The notes under the pieces are model-generated. The model was given only the letters and a program-made list of their open reading frames with translations, had not been told where the DNA came from and did not search any database. From positions 558,001-622,000 of the forward strand of contig JAEVHH010000004.1 in assembly GCA_017607445.1 (NCBI GenBank): DNA of 64,000 nucleotides, in the 5' to 3' direction. Both the position numbers and the translations under genes were made by a program. The DNA is from Histoplasma ohiense. Its lineage: Eukaryota > Ascomycota > Eurotiomycetes > Onygenales > Ajellomycetaceae. Positions 24,617-34,564 of the stretch are shown here, piece after piece; positions within the stretch are counted from its first letter, which is position 1; every line of letters begins with the position of its first letter.

Positions 24617-25413
24617 TTTTACTACACAAGTTATCCATTCTTTGTTCTTTGCTATATGAGGGTAAGTAGTACTCTCAGTCTTTGAGATATTTAGAGAAAT
24701 TGTGTATTGATTGTTATTCTTGTTGCTTTGTATCTTGAAACTTTTGACTTGTCAATCAGTGTTGATTCTGTGGATTGTTAATTTGTATTTCTAGATGTGA
24801 TAGCATATTGTCAAAAGTCAACAATGTTGCTCTTTTATATTTCTTATATAATGATACAAAATTCAATCATTTCTGTTTAATGTGAGTGTCAAGATAGAGT
24901 TTAGCATCATTTATCTTGTGTTCTTTCTTTTAATAATATCAGTGATGATGTGTAAAAAGAGTCAATATATAATCTTTATAGTTCTTAAATTCTAATATAT
25001 TTTTTTCTTGATAATAGTTCTTAATCTTTAATTTTGATGATGTTTTATTATCATCATCTGTATTGTTTGCAGATCAATTTTGTGGTGATTCTGTGATGAT
25101 ATTCTGAGTTAATTGAGACTTGATGAGAGTATCTCTATAAATCTGTGCTTTCAACTTATTGAGCTGCTGTTGTGTATGCAGAATAGCTAATTGCTGCTCT
25201 TGTTCATGAATTTAATCATTCAACTGTTGCAAACACACATTGTGATCATTGAAGATGATAGAGGATTCAGATTGATTTTCAAGAGATTTTGTGTGTATTG
25301 AAATCATCTTGTGTGTTTTTAACTAATGTTGTGTGTTTTAACTAACATTGTGTGCTTTATTGTAGATGTGTGTAACAACGGACCACTCAAATAAAGTTTA
25401 GAGTGATTAGAAT
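24617..25413 (-). pseudogene. B2 leader and gag 5' part
   Basis: Minus-strand continuation of B2 to the right of the B1 insertion. Gag would start at the complement of 25305-25307 and runs left to 24617, then continues at 11373. It is collinear with 11645-12430 of B1, including the glutamine-rich N-terminal part. It is broken by stops. Confidence 0.8.
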
Positions 25414-26288
25414 TGTAAGAGATGGTTGTAGATATAATTATGAGAGTAGTGTGAAGTACACATATAGAGTGTTAAGAAGGTAGCAATCTCTATTATTCAA
25501 AGCTAATCACTGATCTTCTAATATCTACAGATATCAGTGAGCATTATATAGACAATCATCATGCACTACAGCTGTCTATGATGCTGTGTGCTATGTTTCT
25601 CTTCATTAATTCTGATATGTTCTGTGTTCTTCTATCACCACATAGCTATTTTCTAATATCGATATCTCCGTTGCTGTGACGGGTTAGCACTCATTAGTAA
25701 TTAACTTATGCAATCAACTCCCCTTCTGCACCCACTCATTCCTGGCTGTTGTGATCTTGTGTAACCCTCAATGTTCTTCCACTCTGTGCTCTGTGCTCAT
25801 ATAGTCTCTAATGATTCTTCTGCATAGCTTCTAATGTTCTCTCACTCTGTGTTTCATACTTGTGTAGTCTCTAATGATTCTTCTGTGTAGTCTTCAATGA
25901 TTCTTCTGCCTCACACTCTGCACTCATGTAGTCTCTAACAATTCTTCTGTGTAGTCTTCAATGATTCTTCTGCTTCATGCTCTGCACTTGTATAGTTTCT
26001 AATGATTCTTCTGTGTAGCTCTCAATGATTCTTTCACTTCACACTCTGCATTTGTGTAGTTTCTAATGATTCTTCTGTGTAGCTCTTAACATTCTTTCAC
26101 TCTGCACTTCACTGTGAAGTGACTTCTGATATTCTTCCATCTCAAAATTCTCTCTATAAGAATCTTCTTTGTACAATCTTTTCTTCTGATTTCCTTTCTC
26201 TTTCTTTCCTTAATCAATTTGTAATCTGTAATTAGAATAGTATCAAATTGTTAATCGAAGTACACCCGTTACAGTTGCGCCTATTACA
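25414..26288 (-). repeat. 5' LTR of B2, split by a solo family A LTR
   Basis: 25414-25674 plus 26279-26288 rejoin into exactly 271 bp matching the other B LTRs. The join falls at GTTGC, which is present on both sides of the insertion (25670-25674 and 26274-26278). The right flank TCTGC (26289-26293) is the B2 duplication. Confidence 0.93.
25675..26273 (+). repeat. Solo LTR of family A (599 bp)
   Basis: Starts TGTGACGGGTTAGCA and ends ACACCCGTTACA, with a perfect GTTGC duplication. No internal element sequence remains, so it is a solo LTR left by LTR-LTR recombination. It has five copies of the 63-bp unit, against four in A1 and A2, which explains its extra 66 bp. Confidence 0.95.
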
Positions 26289-26486
26289 TCTGCTCAAGCA
26301 GATGTCAAAACACTATTCATCAAATATCTCCCTCAAAACTTCATCAAATCTTTTCAAATTTTCAGCAGTTACTGATGGAGGCAGTAGGAATCGATTGAGG
26401 GTACTCGCGTTGTCTAATTCAAAGAATTGAGCTCGTTCGGGGTTTTGCTCGTTGAATTGACATACACCCACATGAAATCTCTTGTG
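26289..26486. other. Right half of the B2 target site, partly unmutated
   Basis: Short stretch between B2 and A3. After the TCTGC duplication it runs through AT-rich sequence into 26370-26460, which keeps several CG sites. Joined to 5291 it gives the pre-insertion locus. No gene was recognised. Confidence 0.5.
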
Positions 26487-29400
26487 AGTCTGATCAAAAA
26501 AGTGTTAGAAAAGTTAGAACTCAAAGATTTCAAGAAATCATACAAGAAACTATCTGAATTATACAAAGACTTTGCAGATGTGTTCAATGAGAAAGAAGCT
26601 GAAAAGCTTCCCTCTCATCAAGAATCTGATATAAATCATACAATTGAGTTTATTAAAAAAGATGATAAGAATCTGCAATCATTCTGAAGTTCTCTCTACA
26701 ATATATCACATAATGAACTTCTTGTTCTATGAAAAATACTCAATAAATTACTAGACAAAGACTTCATTTATATTAGCAACTCATTCACTGCAGCATCTGT
26801 ACTGTTTGTGAAGAAATCAGAAGAAGGCTTATAATTCTGTATTGACTATCAAGAATTCAATAAGATTACATGAAAGAATCAATATCTTCTTCCACTCATC
26901 AATAAAATGTTTGAATGAATAGAAAAAGTAAAATGATTTATGAAACTTGACATCTCTGTGATCTTCTATAAGATAAGAATTAATGAAGATGACAAATGAC
27001 TAACTGTCTTTTGTATATGTTACAGATTATATGAATGAACAGTAACTTTTTTTGAATTAGTGAATACTCTGAGTACATTTCAGAAATACATTAACTGAGT
27101 TCTATAAAATCTGTTTGATGAGATTGTTTCAGTGTATATGAACAATATCTTGATCTTCACTGATGAATCATTCACTGAGCACTGTAAGCATATATGACAA
27201 GTGCTTGACTGTCTATAAAAAGCTGAACTGCAAGTGGATATTGACAAATGCAACTTTGAGATCAAGTCTACAATCTATCTAGAATTCATCATCAAAGTTG
27301 AAAAAGACATATGTATGAATTCTAAGAAGATGAAAGCAATTCTCAACTGAGAGACATCAGTCTCAGTAAAAGAGATTAGAAGCTTTCTAGAATTCATCAA
27401 CTTTTACTGAAGATTCATCAAAGATTTCTTCAATATCATACAATCACTGACAGATCTGACTCAGAAAGATGCTGTATTTCAATGAACTGATGAAGCAGAT
27501 GTAGTATTCAAAAAGCTGAAGTATATATTCACAAACACTTCAATACTGCAATCATTCAATTCAGATAAGCATACAATTCTCAAAACAGACATCTCAAATT
27601 ATGTAGTAGATGAAGTATTAATACAATACAATAATAAAGATGTTCTATAATCTTGTGTCTTTATTTCAAAAAAGATGTCACTCACTGAATGCAACTACAA
27701 AATCTACAACAAAAAGCTTCTAGTAATCATACAATGTCTCAAAAAATGAGAGTTCAAATTTATAAATGTTGAGAGATTTGAGATTGTCATCAATCATAAA
27801 AATCTAGAGTACTTCACAATCATTTGTAAGTTTATTGAAAGATATATACATTGATTATTGTTTCTTAGCTGTTTTTCATTCACAATTCATTATCAATCTG
27901 AAGTAGAGAACATTCTTGCAGATGCTCTGTTTTATCAAGAACAAAATATATCATCTGATGACTTGAATAATAGATGAAAATATTAAGAGTATTGATTAAT
28001 CAACTCTGTAATCATAAAAAGTTCTATACAATCAGACAAACTCTGTGTATATATCAATCAATTTCAAGCTCAGAAATCCTCACTTGAAGAACAATGAAAG
28101 CTAGCAGTAGAAGCAGATGAATTCTGATAATAAATCATCAAAGTTATACAAAGCAGAGCATCTCAATTCCTCACAGATATATATTCAAAAACAGATATCT
28201 CAGCATATTCAATTGATGATAACAATTACTTACACTTTCAAGATAGACAATAAGTCTCTGATTCAGAATCTCTACAAATATGAATCATACAAGAAATTCA
28301 TGACTCATCAATGATCAGATACTTAAAATATAAAATTATATACAACATTATCATCTGAGAATTCTACTGATCAGATATGTCAAAAGATATACACTGATTC
28401 ATATATAACTGTAATTACTGTGACTTAGTGACAGTATAATATAAATGCTGAAAAGAGATGCTGAAGCTTCTATCTGTTTTCAATCAAACTTGATATGATA
28501 TAGCTATCAATTTTGCAGTTTTCTTACTCAAAAGTGAAGATTCTACAAACATTCTAGTCATTATCAACTGACTTAGTAAGAATGTAATATTACAGCTCTG
28601 TGATAAAATGAATACTGAAGTAGTTGTGAATGTCTTCATCAAAAGTCTGTTCTATCATATACACAGTCTGTTTTCATTCATTGTGTCAGATAGAGACAGT
28701 CAATTCATCAGCACACTCTGAGCTCATATATATCAATTATTAAAAATTGAATGAAAGTTATCAACAGTGTATCATTCAGAGACTGATGAAGCTACTGAGA
28801 GAATTATATAAATAGTAAAAAACATTCTTTATAAGTTCTGTAATTACACACAAGACAACTGAAACAATCTGCTGCTACACACTGAGATTATAATTAATAG
28901 TCATGATTTTACTACAACAGATGTAAGCTCATTCTTTCTTCTATATAAATACAATTTAGAGATTCTGAACTTTCTCAAAACTCTCTGAGAAACTGCATAC
29001 ATCTGCAGCTTTATACAGATGACAGAGAATATTGTGAACAAGTTGAAAAAAGTCTGCAAATAAGCAGAAGCTTCAATAGTCAGTATTTAGTAAAATTATA
29101 AAAATCAAATAAACATTAGAAGAAGTTCTACAATCTGATATTATATAAAAGACAAAATCTGACTGAATCTCAAGAATATAAGAATAAATCATCTCTCACA
29201 TACACTAAATTATCATCACATCAAATATACAGTGAAGAAAGTGTTAGATATATATAATTATCAACTTAACATTTTATCTGATATTTACAATATTTTTCAT
29301 ACAAATCTGTTCTGATCTGCAGCTGAGAATCCATTCCTCTCACAGAGAATCTTCAATTAACAGTCATCTATTATTGTAGAAGAAGATAATAAACTTGAGT

Positions 29401-30164
29401 GAGAAATCAAAACAATTCTTGACAATAGAATCAATCATCATCACTGTGAATATCTTATCAAATGAGTAGAATATGATTATCTAATCTGAAAATCTGTGTC
29501 TGTCTTGAAGAACACTGCTGCTCTTGACATCTACAAGTTCTCACTCACTCTGATAGAGAGAGATAATGTGATAGATTAGTATTCATTAATAATTAATTTA
29601 TACAATCAACTCTTCTTCTGTATTCATTTATTTCTGACTGTTGTAATCTTATATAATTCTTGATATTCTTTTACTCTGTACTCTGCATTTATATAATTTC
29701 TAATGATTTTTCTGTATAACTCTTAACATTCTTTCACTCTGTGCTCTGTATTTGTATAGTCTTTAATAATTTTTTCATATAGCTTCTAACATTCTCTTAC
29801 TTCATGTTCTGTGTTTGTGTAGTCTCTAATAATTCTTTCATATAGTCTTCAATGATTCTTCTGTCTCATATTCTGTATTTATATAGTTTCTAACAATTTT
29901 TCTGTATAGCTCTCAATGATTCTTTCATCTCACACTCTGTATTTATATAGTTTCTAATAATTCTTTTATGTAGCTTTTAATATTCTTTTACTCTGTGCTT
30001 CACTGTGAAGCAGCTTCTGATATTTTTCTACTCTGAATTTCTCTTTATAAAAATCTTCTTTATATAATCTTTTCTTCTGATTTCTTTTCTCTTTCTTTTC
30101 TTAATCAATTTGTAATCTGTAATTAGAATAGTATCAAATTGTTAATTGAAGTACACTCATTACA
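26487..30164 (+). mobile_element. Family A chromovirus, 5'-truncated copy A3 (plus)
   Basis: Homology to A2 starts at the end of protease/start of RT (about 26490). LTR, leader, gag and protease are missing at the 5' side. It runs through RT (to about 27320), RNase H (27400-27990), integrase (about 28000-29100), a chromodomain (about 29385-29500: EEDNKLE...ILDNR...EYLIK) and the 3' LTR at 29567-30164. The polypurine tract GAGAGAGATAA precedes the LTR. RT and integrase frames are heavily broken. No duplication can be tested because the 5' end is lost. Confidence 0.88.
29567..30164 (+). repeat. 3' LTR of A3 (598 bp)
   Basis: Starts TGTGATAGATTAG and ends ACACTCATTACA. It is nearly the same length as the solo LTR at 25675-26273, so it is the five-unit variant. 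It is strongly mutated: CG is gone even at its ends. Confidence 0.9.
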
Positions 30165-30458
30165 AGCAGTGATCTTCTCAGAAATCACACTATAGCTTCA
30201 TTATAAATAGTCATACATCAGATTAGAAGTGAATGTACAGCTTAGAAAAATTCTTTTCAATGAGCTGAGTCTTCTCAAAAGTTGTCATCTGAATTCTGTT
30301 TTCTTTCTCTCTGTGTATATAGAAATCTCTTCAGCATAGCATGTCTTCATACTCTTCAGAAGACTTCTGAAACACAGACACTGTCTGTGTTTTCTCCAGA
30401 ATGTTAAATCAATACAAACAAACAAACAAACAAACATCCACCACAATAAGCCGAAATT
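30165..30458. other. AT-rich spacer with (CAAA)n
   Basis: No gene seen. A (CAAA)5 microsatellite lies at 30415-30436, just left of the SINE. Confidence 0.6.
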
Positions 30459-30472
30459 ACTACACAGGGGTG

Positions 30473-30871
30473 CCCCGGTGGCCGAATGGGTAATGCGGCC
30501 ACCAGGTAGCGCCTTGGCGTGGGGACCCAGGGTGCGTGGGTTCGAAACCCACAGGGGACAACATTACATCCGGAGCCAACTTCTCAGCTCCTAAAATAAT
30601 GGGATGTGAACTTGCCAAGTAGGTACCTTCGGGCGGACCTACTACCTGATTTAGCTTATTGTTTCTGGGCTGGAAACCTGTATTGCATGTACCAATTCTG
30701 TCTTTCATTAATTTTCCTATGTTCTTGTTATTCTTGGCGCTGTTCAACACTAAGCATTCCTCCGGTATAACCAACTCTTGCCTGTATTTAACATCACACA
30801 AGGACTCGTCATAAGCGCTGCTTGCATACGAGTATAACGGAAGAATAATAATAATAATAATAATAATAATA
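30473..30871 (+). mobile_element. tRNA-derived SINE with (AAT)n tail
   Basis: A 399-bp unit bounded by a perfect 14-bp direct repeat ACTACACAGGGGTG (30459-30472 and 30872-30885). The head resembles a tRNA. It has a GTGGCC...GGCCAC D-arm-like hairpin, a perfect T-arm GTGGG-TTCGAAA-CCCAC and partial acceptor pairing CCCC/GGGG, but no convincing anticodon arm. The body of about 280 bp is unrelated to tRNA, and the 3' end is nine AAT units (30844-30870). Long variable target duplication, Pol III head and simple-repeat tail are the hallmarks of a SINE. It keeps its CG sites, unlike the neighbouring gypsy elements, so it is either young or too short to be recognised by RIP. Confidence 0.85.
30479..30550 (+). 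promoter_or_regulatory. RNA polymerase III internal promoter (A and B boxes) of the SINE
   Basis: The A box TGGCCGAATGG at 30479-30489 fits TRGYNNARNNG exactly. The B box GTTCGAAAC at about 30540-30548 fits GWTCRANNC. Spacing of about 50 bp is normal for tRNA-type promoters. Confidence 0.8.
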
Positions 30872-31082
30872 ACTACACAGGGGTGGGGGAAGGAATCTCT
30901 CAATAGCTTATCAGAATCAAGATTTACTCAGAGATTTTAGTCTTCTATATTCTTTGTGAGATCACATATTCTACAATTTCATTACTTCTATGAGTTTTGT
31001 GTTGTGAATGAGACAACAATATTCATTGTTGGTTGATACTGTGACTTATCACTGGGACAACAGCCCTTTCAGGGGGGGCAGT

Positions 31083-31462
31083 TGTAAGAAACCCGCACTA
31101 AGATACCAGTGCTAGGCTGGAATTGGTAATTACCCTAAAAGATATGACATCGCCGAACGTAGCACCACCAACATCATATCAGGTTGAAATCAAGGCATTA
31201 TCATGCCATCTACATCATAGCAAGTTCGATCTGCCTACGATACTGCATGTACAGTATATAGCTAGCAGCTGGCCCAACCTTCTAAGGGCCAGCGGATCAT
31301 TCTGTTATAATCTGACCCCTACGTTTTACGACCTCGAAATCTAATCATTCAATCCGAATCCTCTTCGATATATCACTGTATTATCTCCTATAGCTTAATC
31401 CTTGTAGAGTCTTAAGGACCTCTTGTGATATAAGCAGCTAGTTCCAGCACCGCTGCTTACAA
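31083..31462. repeat. Solo-LTR-like repeat
   Basis: About 380 bp starting TGTAAGAAACCC and ending GCTGCTTACA(A), so TG...CA ends with a short inverted repeat TGTAAG/CTTACA. Flanks are GCAGT on the left and ACAGT on the right, an imperfect 5-bp duplication. No internal coding sequence follows. It keeps CG sites and differs from families A and B. A Copia-type solo LTR is plausible but not proven. Confidence 0.45.
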
Positions 31463-32415
31463 ACAGTTGGAAAAGTGGAAAATTCAAATGTACCCCTATG
31501 TTCGTGGGTAGTTGTAAGGATGTCAAACACCATGTTGAGCTTATTCAACGCATTTATGCTGCAGTTGAATCTTTCTCCTGCATTGAAACTTATGGAAACT
31601 CCGTCTCAGCATCTACAATCATTAGCCAATCCTAGGGACTTAATCGCAACATACCATGCCATCGTCAGCACCCACAACGACCGCGCCGTTTTTTCTGCAG
31701 CCTTTTCTTGTCTCATGTGATGCTCTTGTTGTCGCATCCGTGTTTGCTGCTCTACATCTGCTTTTAACTGATCGTAAATTGATTAGCTCAGTCGCCCCAA
31801 GGCCGGTAGCTTCATGTTACTCCACAAGCCTATACGCCTCCAATCTATGAGTGATATCTCAATTGTCGGACACTATCGGATCAGAAGTGAAAGGAAGATT
31901 TTCAGTGGTCAAGCCCAAGGCCGTGAAAAGAAGGTAGATTTCTTCTCCATACCAGCAAATTGACACCATTTTCAAATATCAATCTCTCATATCCTCGCAT
32001 GGCTGCTCGTCAAACAGCACCTACCTAGGTAACTGCCATAGCCATTCCCCAGATGTATTTTCGCTGGGCAACGTTGCTTTCCAAGGTTTTGTTATAAACC
32101 CACGTGATTGGCCAAACTTACGGGAGAGATCCATGGATGATATCATCAACCCAGACAATGGAGGATATCCCCTTCCTACACCAGACCTTGAACAGGTTAT
32201 ATTGTCGACACTAAAACAGCTTTGGGGGTATTCTGCCTCGAAGGAAAAATAAGAACAAGACAAAGAAAGGGGGGGGAGGAAATACGAAAACGAAAAATCT
32301 GCCAAGCCCCAAAATACCATCGTTGTGATCCTAAACTCCCCTTGCATCGGGAGCTCTGAATCGAACCTACTCCAGCCGGCTACAAAGATACTAATAAAAA
32401 AACAAAAGTAAAACA
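31463..32415. other. Intergenic region at the block border
   Basis: First ordinary-composition DNA after the repeat block. Short open frames at 31475-31850 show no domain, intron pattern or codon regularity and were not called. The last 100 bp are the promoter/5' UTR of the gene at 32416, with an A-rich leader ending AAAACA before its ATG. Confidence 0.5.
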
Positions 32416-32956
32416 ATGACCGGGAACTCCTCCAAGGTCGGCACCCGCGGACTTTACGCGATCGGGGACCAGACGAATTCTCCTCGGTCCGAAGCCATTG
32501 AAGCGAAGCGAAACAGGGACCACCCTCCTCTATCCAGCCGCAGAGGTAGTCGGCATTTGAAAGAACAGTACTTGGCCAAGAATGGCTCGACGCTCACAGA
32601 CGAAGACTTAGCTAAGCTTGACCCTACTGCTCCAGTGAGCCTTTTTTTTTTTCCCCTCGTTCAATCCTTTGAGTCTCCTTTGGGAGTTGCGAGATTGAAT
32701 CTGGGAAAGCGGGGGGGAAAGGGGAGGGGCGCGGCTTGATGTGGAAAATCCATTTCGAGGCTATGATGTGTTACTATAAAGCGTATAATCCTGCGTATAG
32801 ATATTTAACCCATATTTCTTGAACCCCATCCACTGACAACATAATTTCAATTCCTAGGCGAAGATGCACGGCCATAAGCCGTCTCGCGGTGCAATAATCG
32901 ATGCCGAGCTTCGTGCTGAGGACGAGGAGCGTCTGCGTCAAAAAGGCTACAAGTAA
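32416..32956 (+). CDS. Conserved small fungal protein of unknown function (105 aa)
   Basis: Two exons, 32416-32634 and 32858-32956, joined in phase 0. The intron starts GTGAGC, ends TTCCTAG and has CTGAC near 32833. The product is 105 aa, hydrophilic and charged, with no signal peptide or membrane segment. Notable segments are TRGLYAIGDQTNSP near residue 10, a basic middle, LTDEDLAKLDPTAPA around residue 60-74, KMHGHKPSRGAIIDAELRAE after the junction, and a lysine end. I recall similar short hypothetical proteins across Eurotiomycetes but no assigned function. The start fits: ATG preceded by AAAACA, with no upstream in-frame ATG nearby. It is the first intact host gene outside the repeat block. 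Confidence 0.85.
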
Positions 32957-34032
32957 AGCTCGTTCTCAAGAGGCGTTACTTGGGTTACGACTCTTGTTGG
33001 AATCACACGCTCAAGCTTGGACAGAAATGGTGGCTGGCTGGCTAAGTGTGGGAGCAGGAGGAAATATGGAAATAGCATCTTCCGCATGTTGGGATTTCCC
33101 CTTATCTATTGTTTCCTTTGATCAAACAAAGGAGATTATTTCTAAATTGCACTGAGGCTTTGATGTTTACCGATATGTTTTTATGTGTATTGCACATGGT
33201 ATCAACTTTATCATCCACAAGAACATTTGCCACAGTTGAACAATACATACCATGCTTACAGGGCTGAGAAGGAAAGTCCTTGCCACTAGAACTTTCTGTG
33301 GTAAATTTTCTACCTAGCTTTACCAGAATTTGTTTGAGACCCAGGATTGACGTTTCCATTTGACTATCTTCTATTCCACACTCTGTATAGTCACATAATT
33401 TTAAAAATTCAGTGCCTCAGATACATCGATCGGAAATGTCTTCAGAGTACATAATCCACGTCCATTCGTTATAGATGTAAAGAAGAAGAAGAGTTAGTCC
33501 AGTAAAGTCGTAGGTATGGTATGATTTACAAGATATTTTTCCAATCTGCCCGCAGAACTCCGCCGTGTGTGATCTTGAACTTCGGTTCTCGCCCCACATA
33601 CAGAGTGTGGAGAAGAGGAGCAAAAAAAAAAATGTATGGTTCCCCCCATCTATGGTCAGGTCGCTGTTTGGATGAGCGAATGAACAGTACATATGTCCAT
33701 TAACCACCGCCTATGATGGACATGCATAGATGAAGGCGAAGTCGGGAAAATTCTATTTTTTCTTCTTCCTCCCCTCCTCTTGATGGTGACGAAGTATAAT
33801 GCTCTAACTATGGAGGGTAAGTGTTCGAGTTGATCTCCAGGACCTCCTACTAAATTTTCACTGATGCATTTTTGATTTCCGTTGGCAAATCGAAAGCTAT
33901 CTACACATACACATATATCTACAGTACATTAACATCCACACAAACCATATCTAAGGCGTTCAGCATCGATCCCACTCCAAGACCGTTTGTCCTTGAATAC
34001 AACTCACCCAGAGTTCTCAGATTGACTAGGGG
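32957..34032. other. Intergenic region
   Basis: Holds the 3' ends of two convergent genes. Open frames at 32901-33155, 33102-33359 and 33417-33707 lack homology, splice structure or coding bias and were not called. A short A-run lies near 33622-33630. Confidence 0.5.
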
Positions 34033-34564
34033 CTAGGTCTCATATACACTCCATACGGTGGAGTTTGCTGCCCATGGCGTCCTTACAAAATCTTCAATAG
34101 TTACGGAGCTACCTCCAAGAAGATAGCCAAACAGCCCCCCTGCATACAGAATCGTTAGTTTACCTTTTCTCCCTTTTTGGGGAAAAAAAAAAAAAAAAAA
34201 AAAAAAACTTCCAAATGGTAAAAGTAAAAGGTAAATACAGTCTTTTGTCTCTCAAAGGCAGCATTTCAGTAAGTAAAAGTTTTAGGACGTTTAAAGGATA
34301 TTCCTTACCGGTGTCAAAACCTCGAAAGGAGAAGAAAGCTGTGCATCTTGGAAGGCTGCTGCATTCACCCTGCAGATAAGATACCCAAGTGGAGGCATGG
34401 GTTCCATTATCTGGTTCTTCGTACCCTGCGAGGACGCGACTGGGGAACAAACCAGGACCTCCCACCCAATTCTGGGGATCCTCCAACATCAGCTCAACAT
34501 AGTGCTTCCCAGAGACAACCCCAGCCCAGGTGACAAGCGCGACTGCCAGCGCTGTTGGCTTCAT
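34033..34564 (-). CDS. Small secreted protein (120 aa), unknown function
   Basis: Minus-strand gene with exon 1 at 34564-34309 and exon 2 at 34139-34033. The intron begins GTAAGG (34308) and ends at TATGCAG (34140). Splicing joins phase 1 and gives 120 aa ending SVYET. Residues 1-19 (MKPTALAVALVTWAGVVSG) form a clear signal peptide with a small residue before the cut. The mature part has two cysteines, an N-glycosylation-type NGT and, after the junction, a glycine-rich stretch GGLFGYLLGGSS. The intron contains a 25-nt T run (A run 34183-34207 on the plus strand). No family was recognised. Confidence comes from the signal peptide and clean splicing, since the unspliced frame ends in low-complexity Phe. 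Confidence 0.72.

Larger units (their letters stand above)
5292..26288 (-). mobile_element. Ty3/gypsy chromovirus family B, copy B2 (minus), split by nested insertions
   Basis: The 3' LTR is 5292-5562 and the 5' LTR is 25414-26288 (271 bp once its insertion is removed). Flanks are identical 5-bp duplications, TCTGC at 5287-5291 and 26289-26293. Own sequence is 5292-11373, 24617-25674 and 26279-26288. The rest is B1 (inserted in gag) and a solo family A LTR (inserted in the 5' LTR). Right to left the element carries gag, pol (RT, RNase H, integrase, chromodomain) and then an antisense reading frame before the 3' LTR. Without insertions it would be about 7.15 kb. It is heavily mutated and dead. 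Confidence 0.9.
1..31082. other. AT-rich, CpG-depleted repeat block (RIP-mutated isochore)
   Basis: From the left edge to about 31,080 the sequence is AT-rich and CG dinucleotides are very rare, while TG and CA are abundant. Beyond 31,080 CG is common. Nearly all the block consists of Ty3/gypsy elements whose reading frames are broken mostly by TGA where Arg (CGA) is expected. Paired copies differ mainly by transitions. Known background: Onygenales repeats show CpG-biased RIP, and Blastomyces genomes have bimodal GC. The exact composition was not computed. Small patches such as 4940-5130 and 26370-26460 keep CG and are probably older host sequence. Confidence 0.85.

Noticed and set aside
30473..30560. 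A functional tRNA gene
   Set aside because: D- and T-arms and promoter boxes are good, but the anticodon arm and acceptor stem do not fold well, and the unit has a SINE body, tail and target duplication.
30460..30903. 147-aa minus-strand open frame
   Set aside because: Lies across the SINE and its simple-repeat tail; a chance frame.
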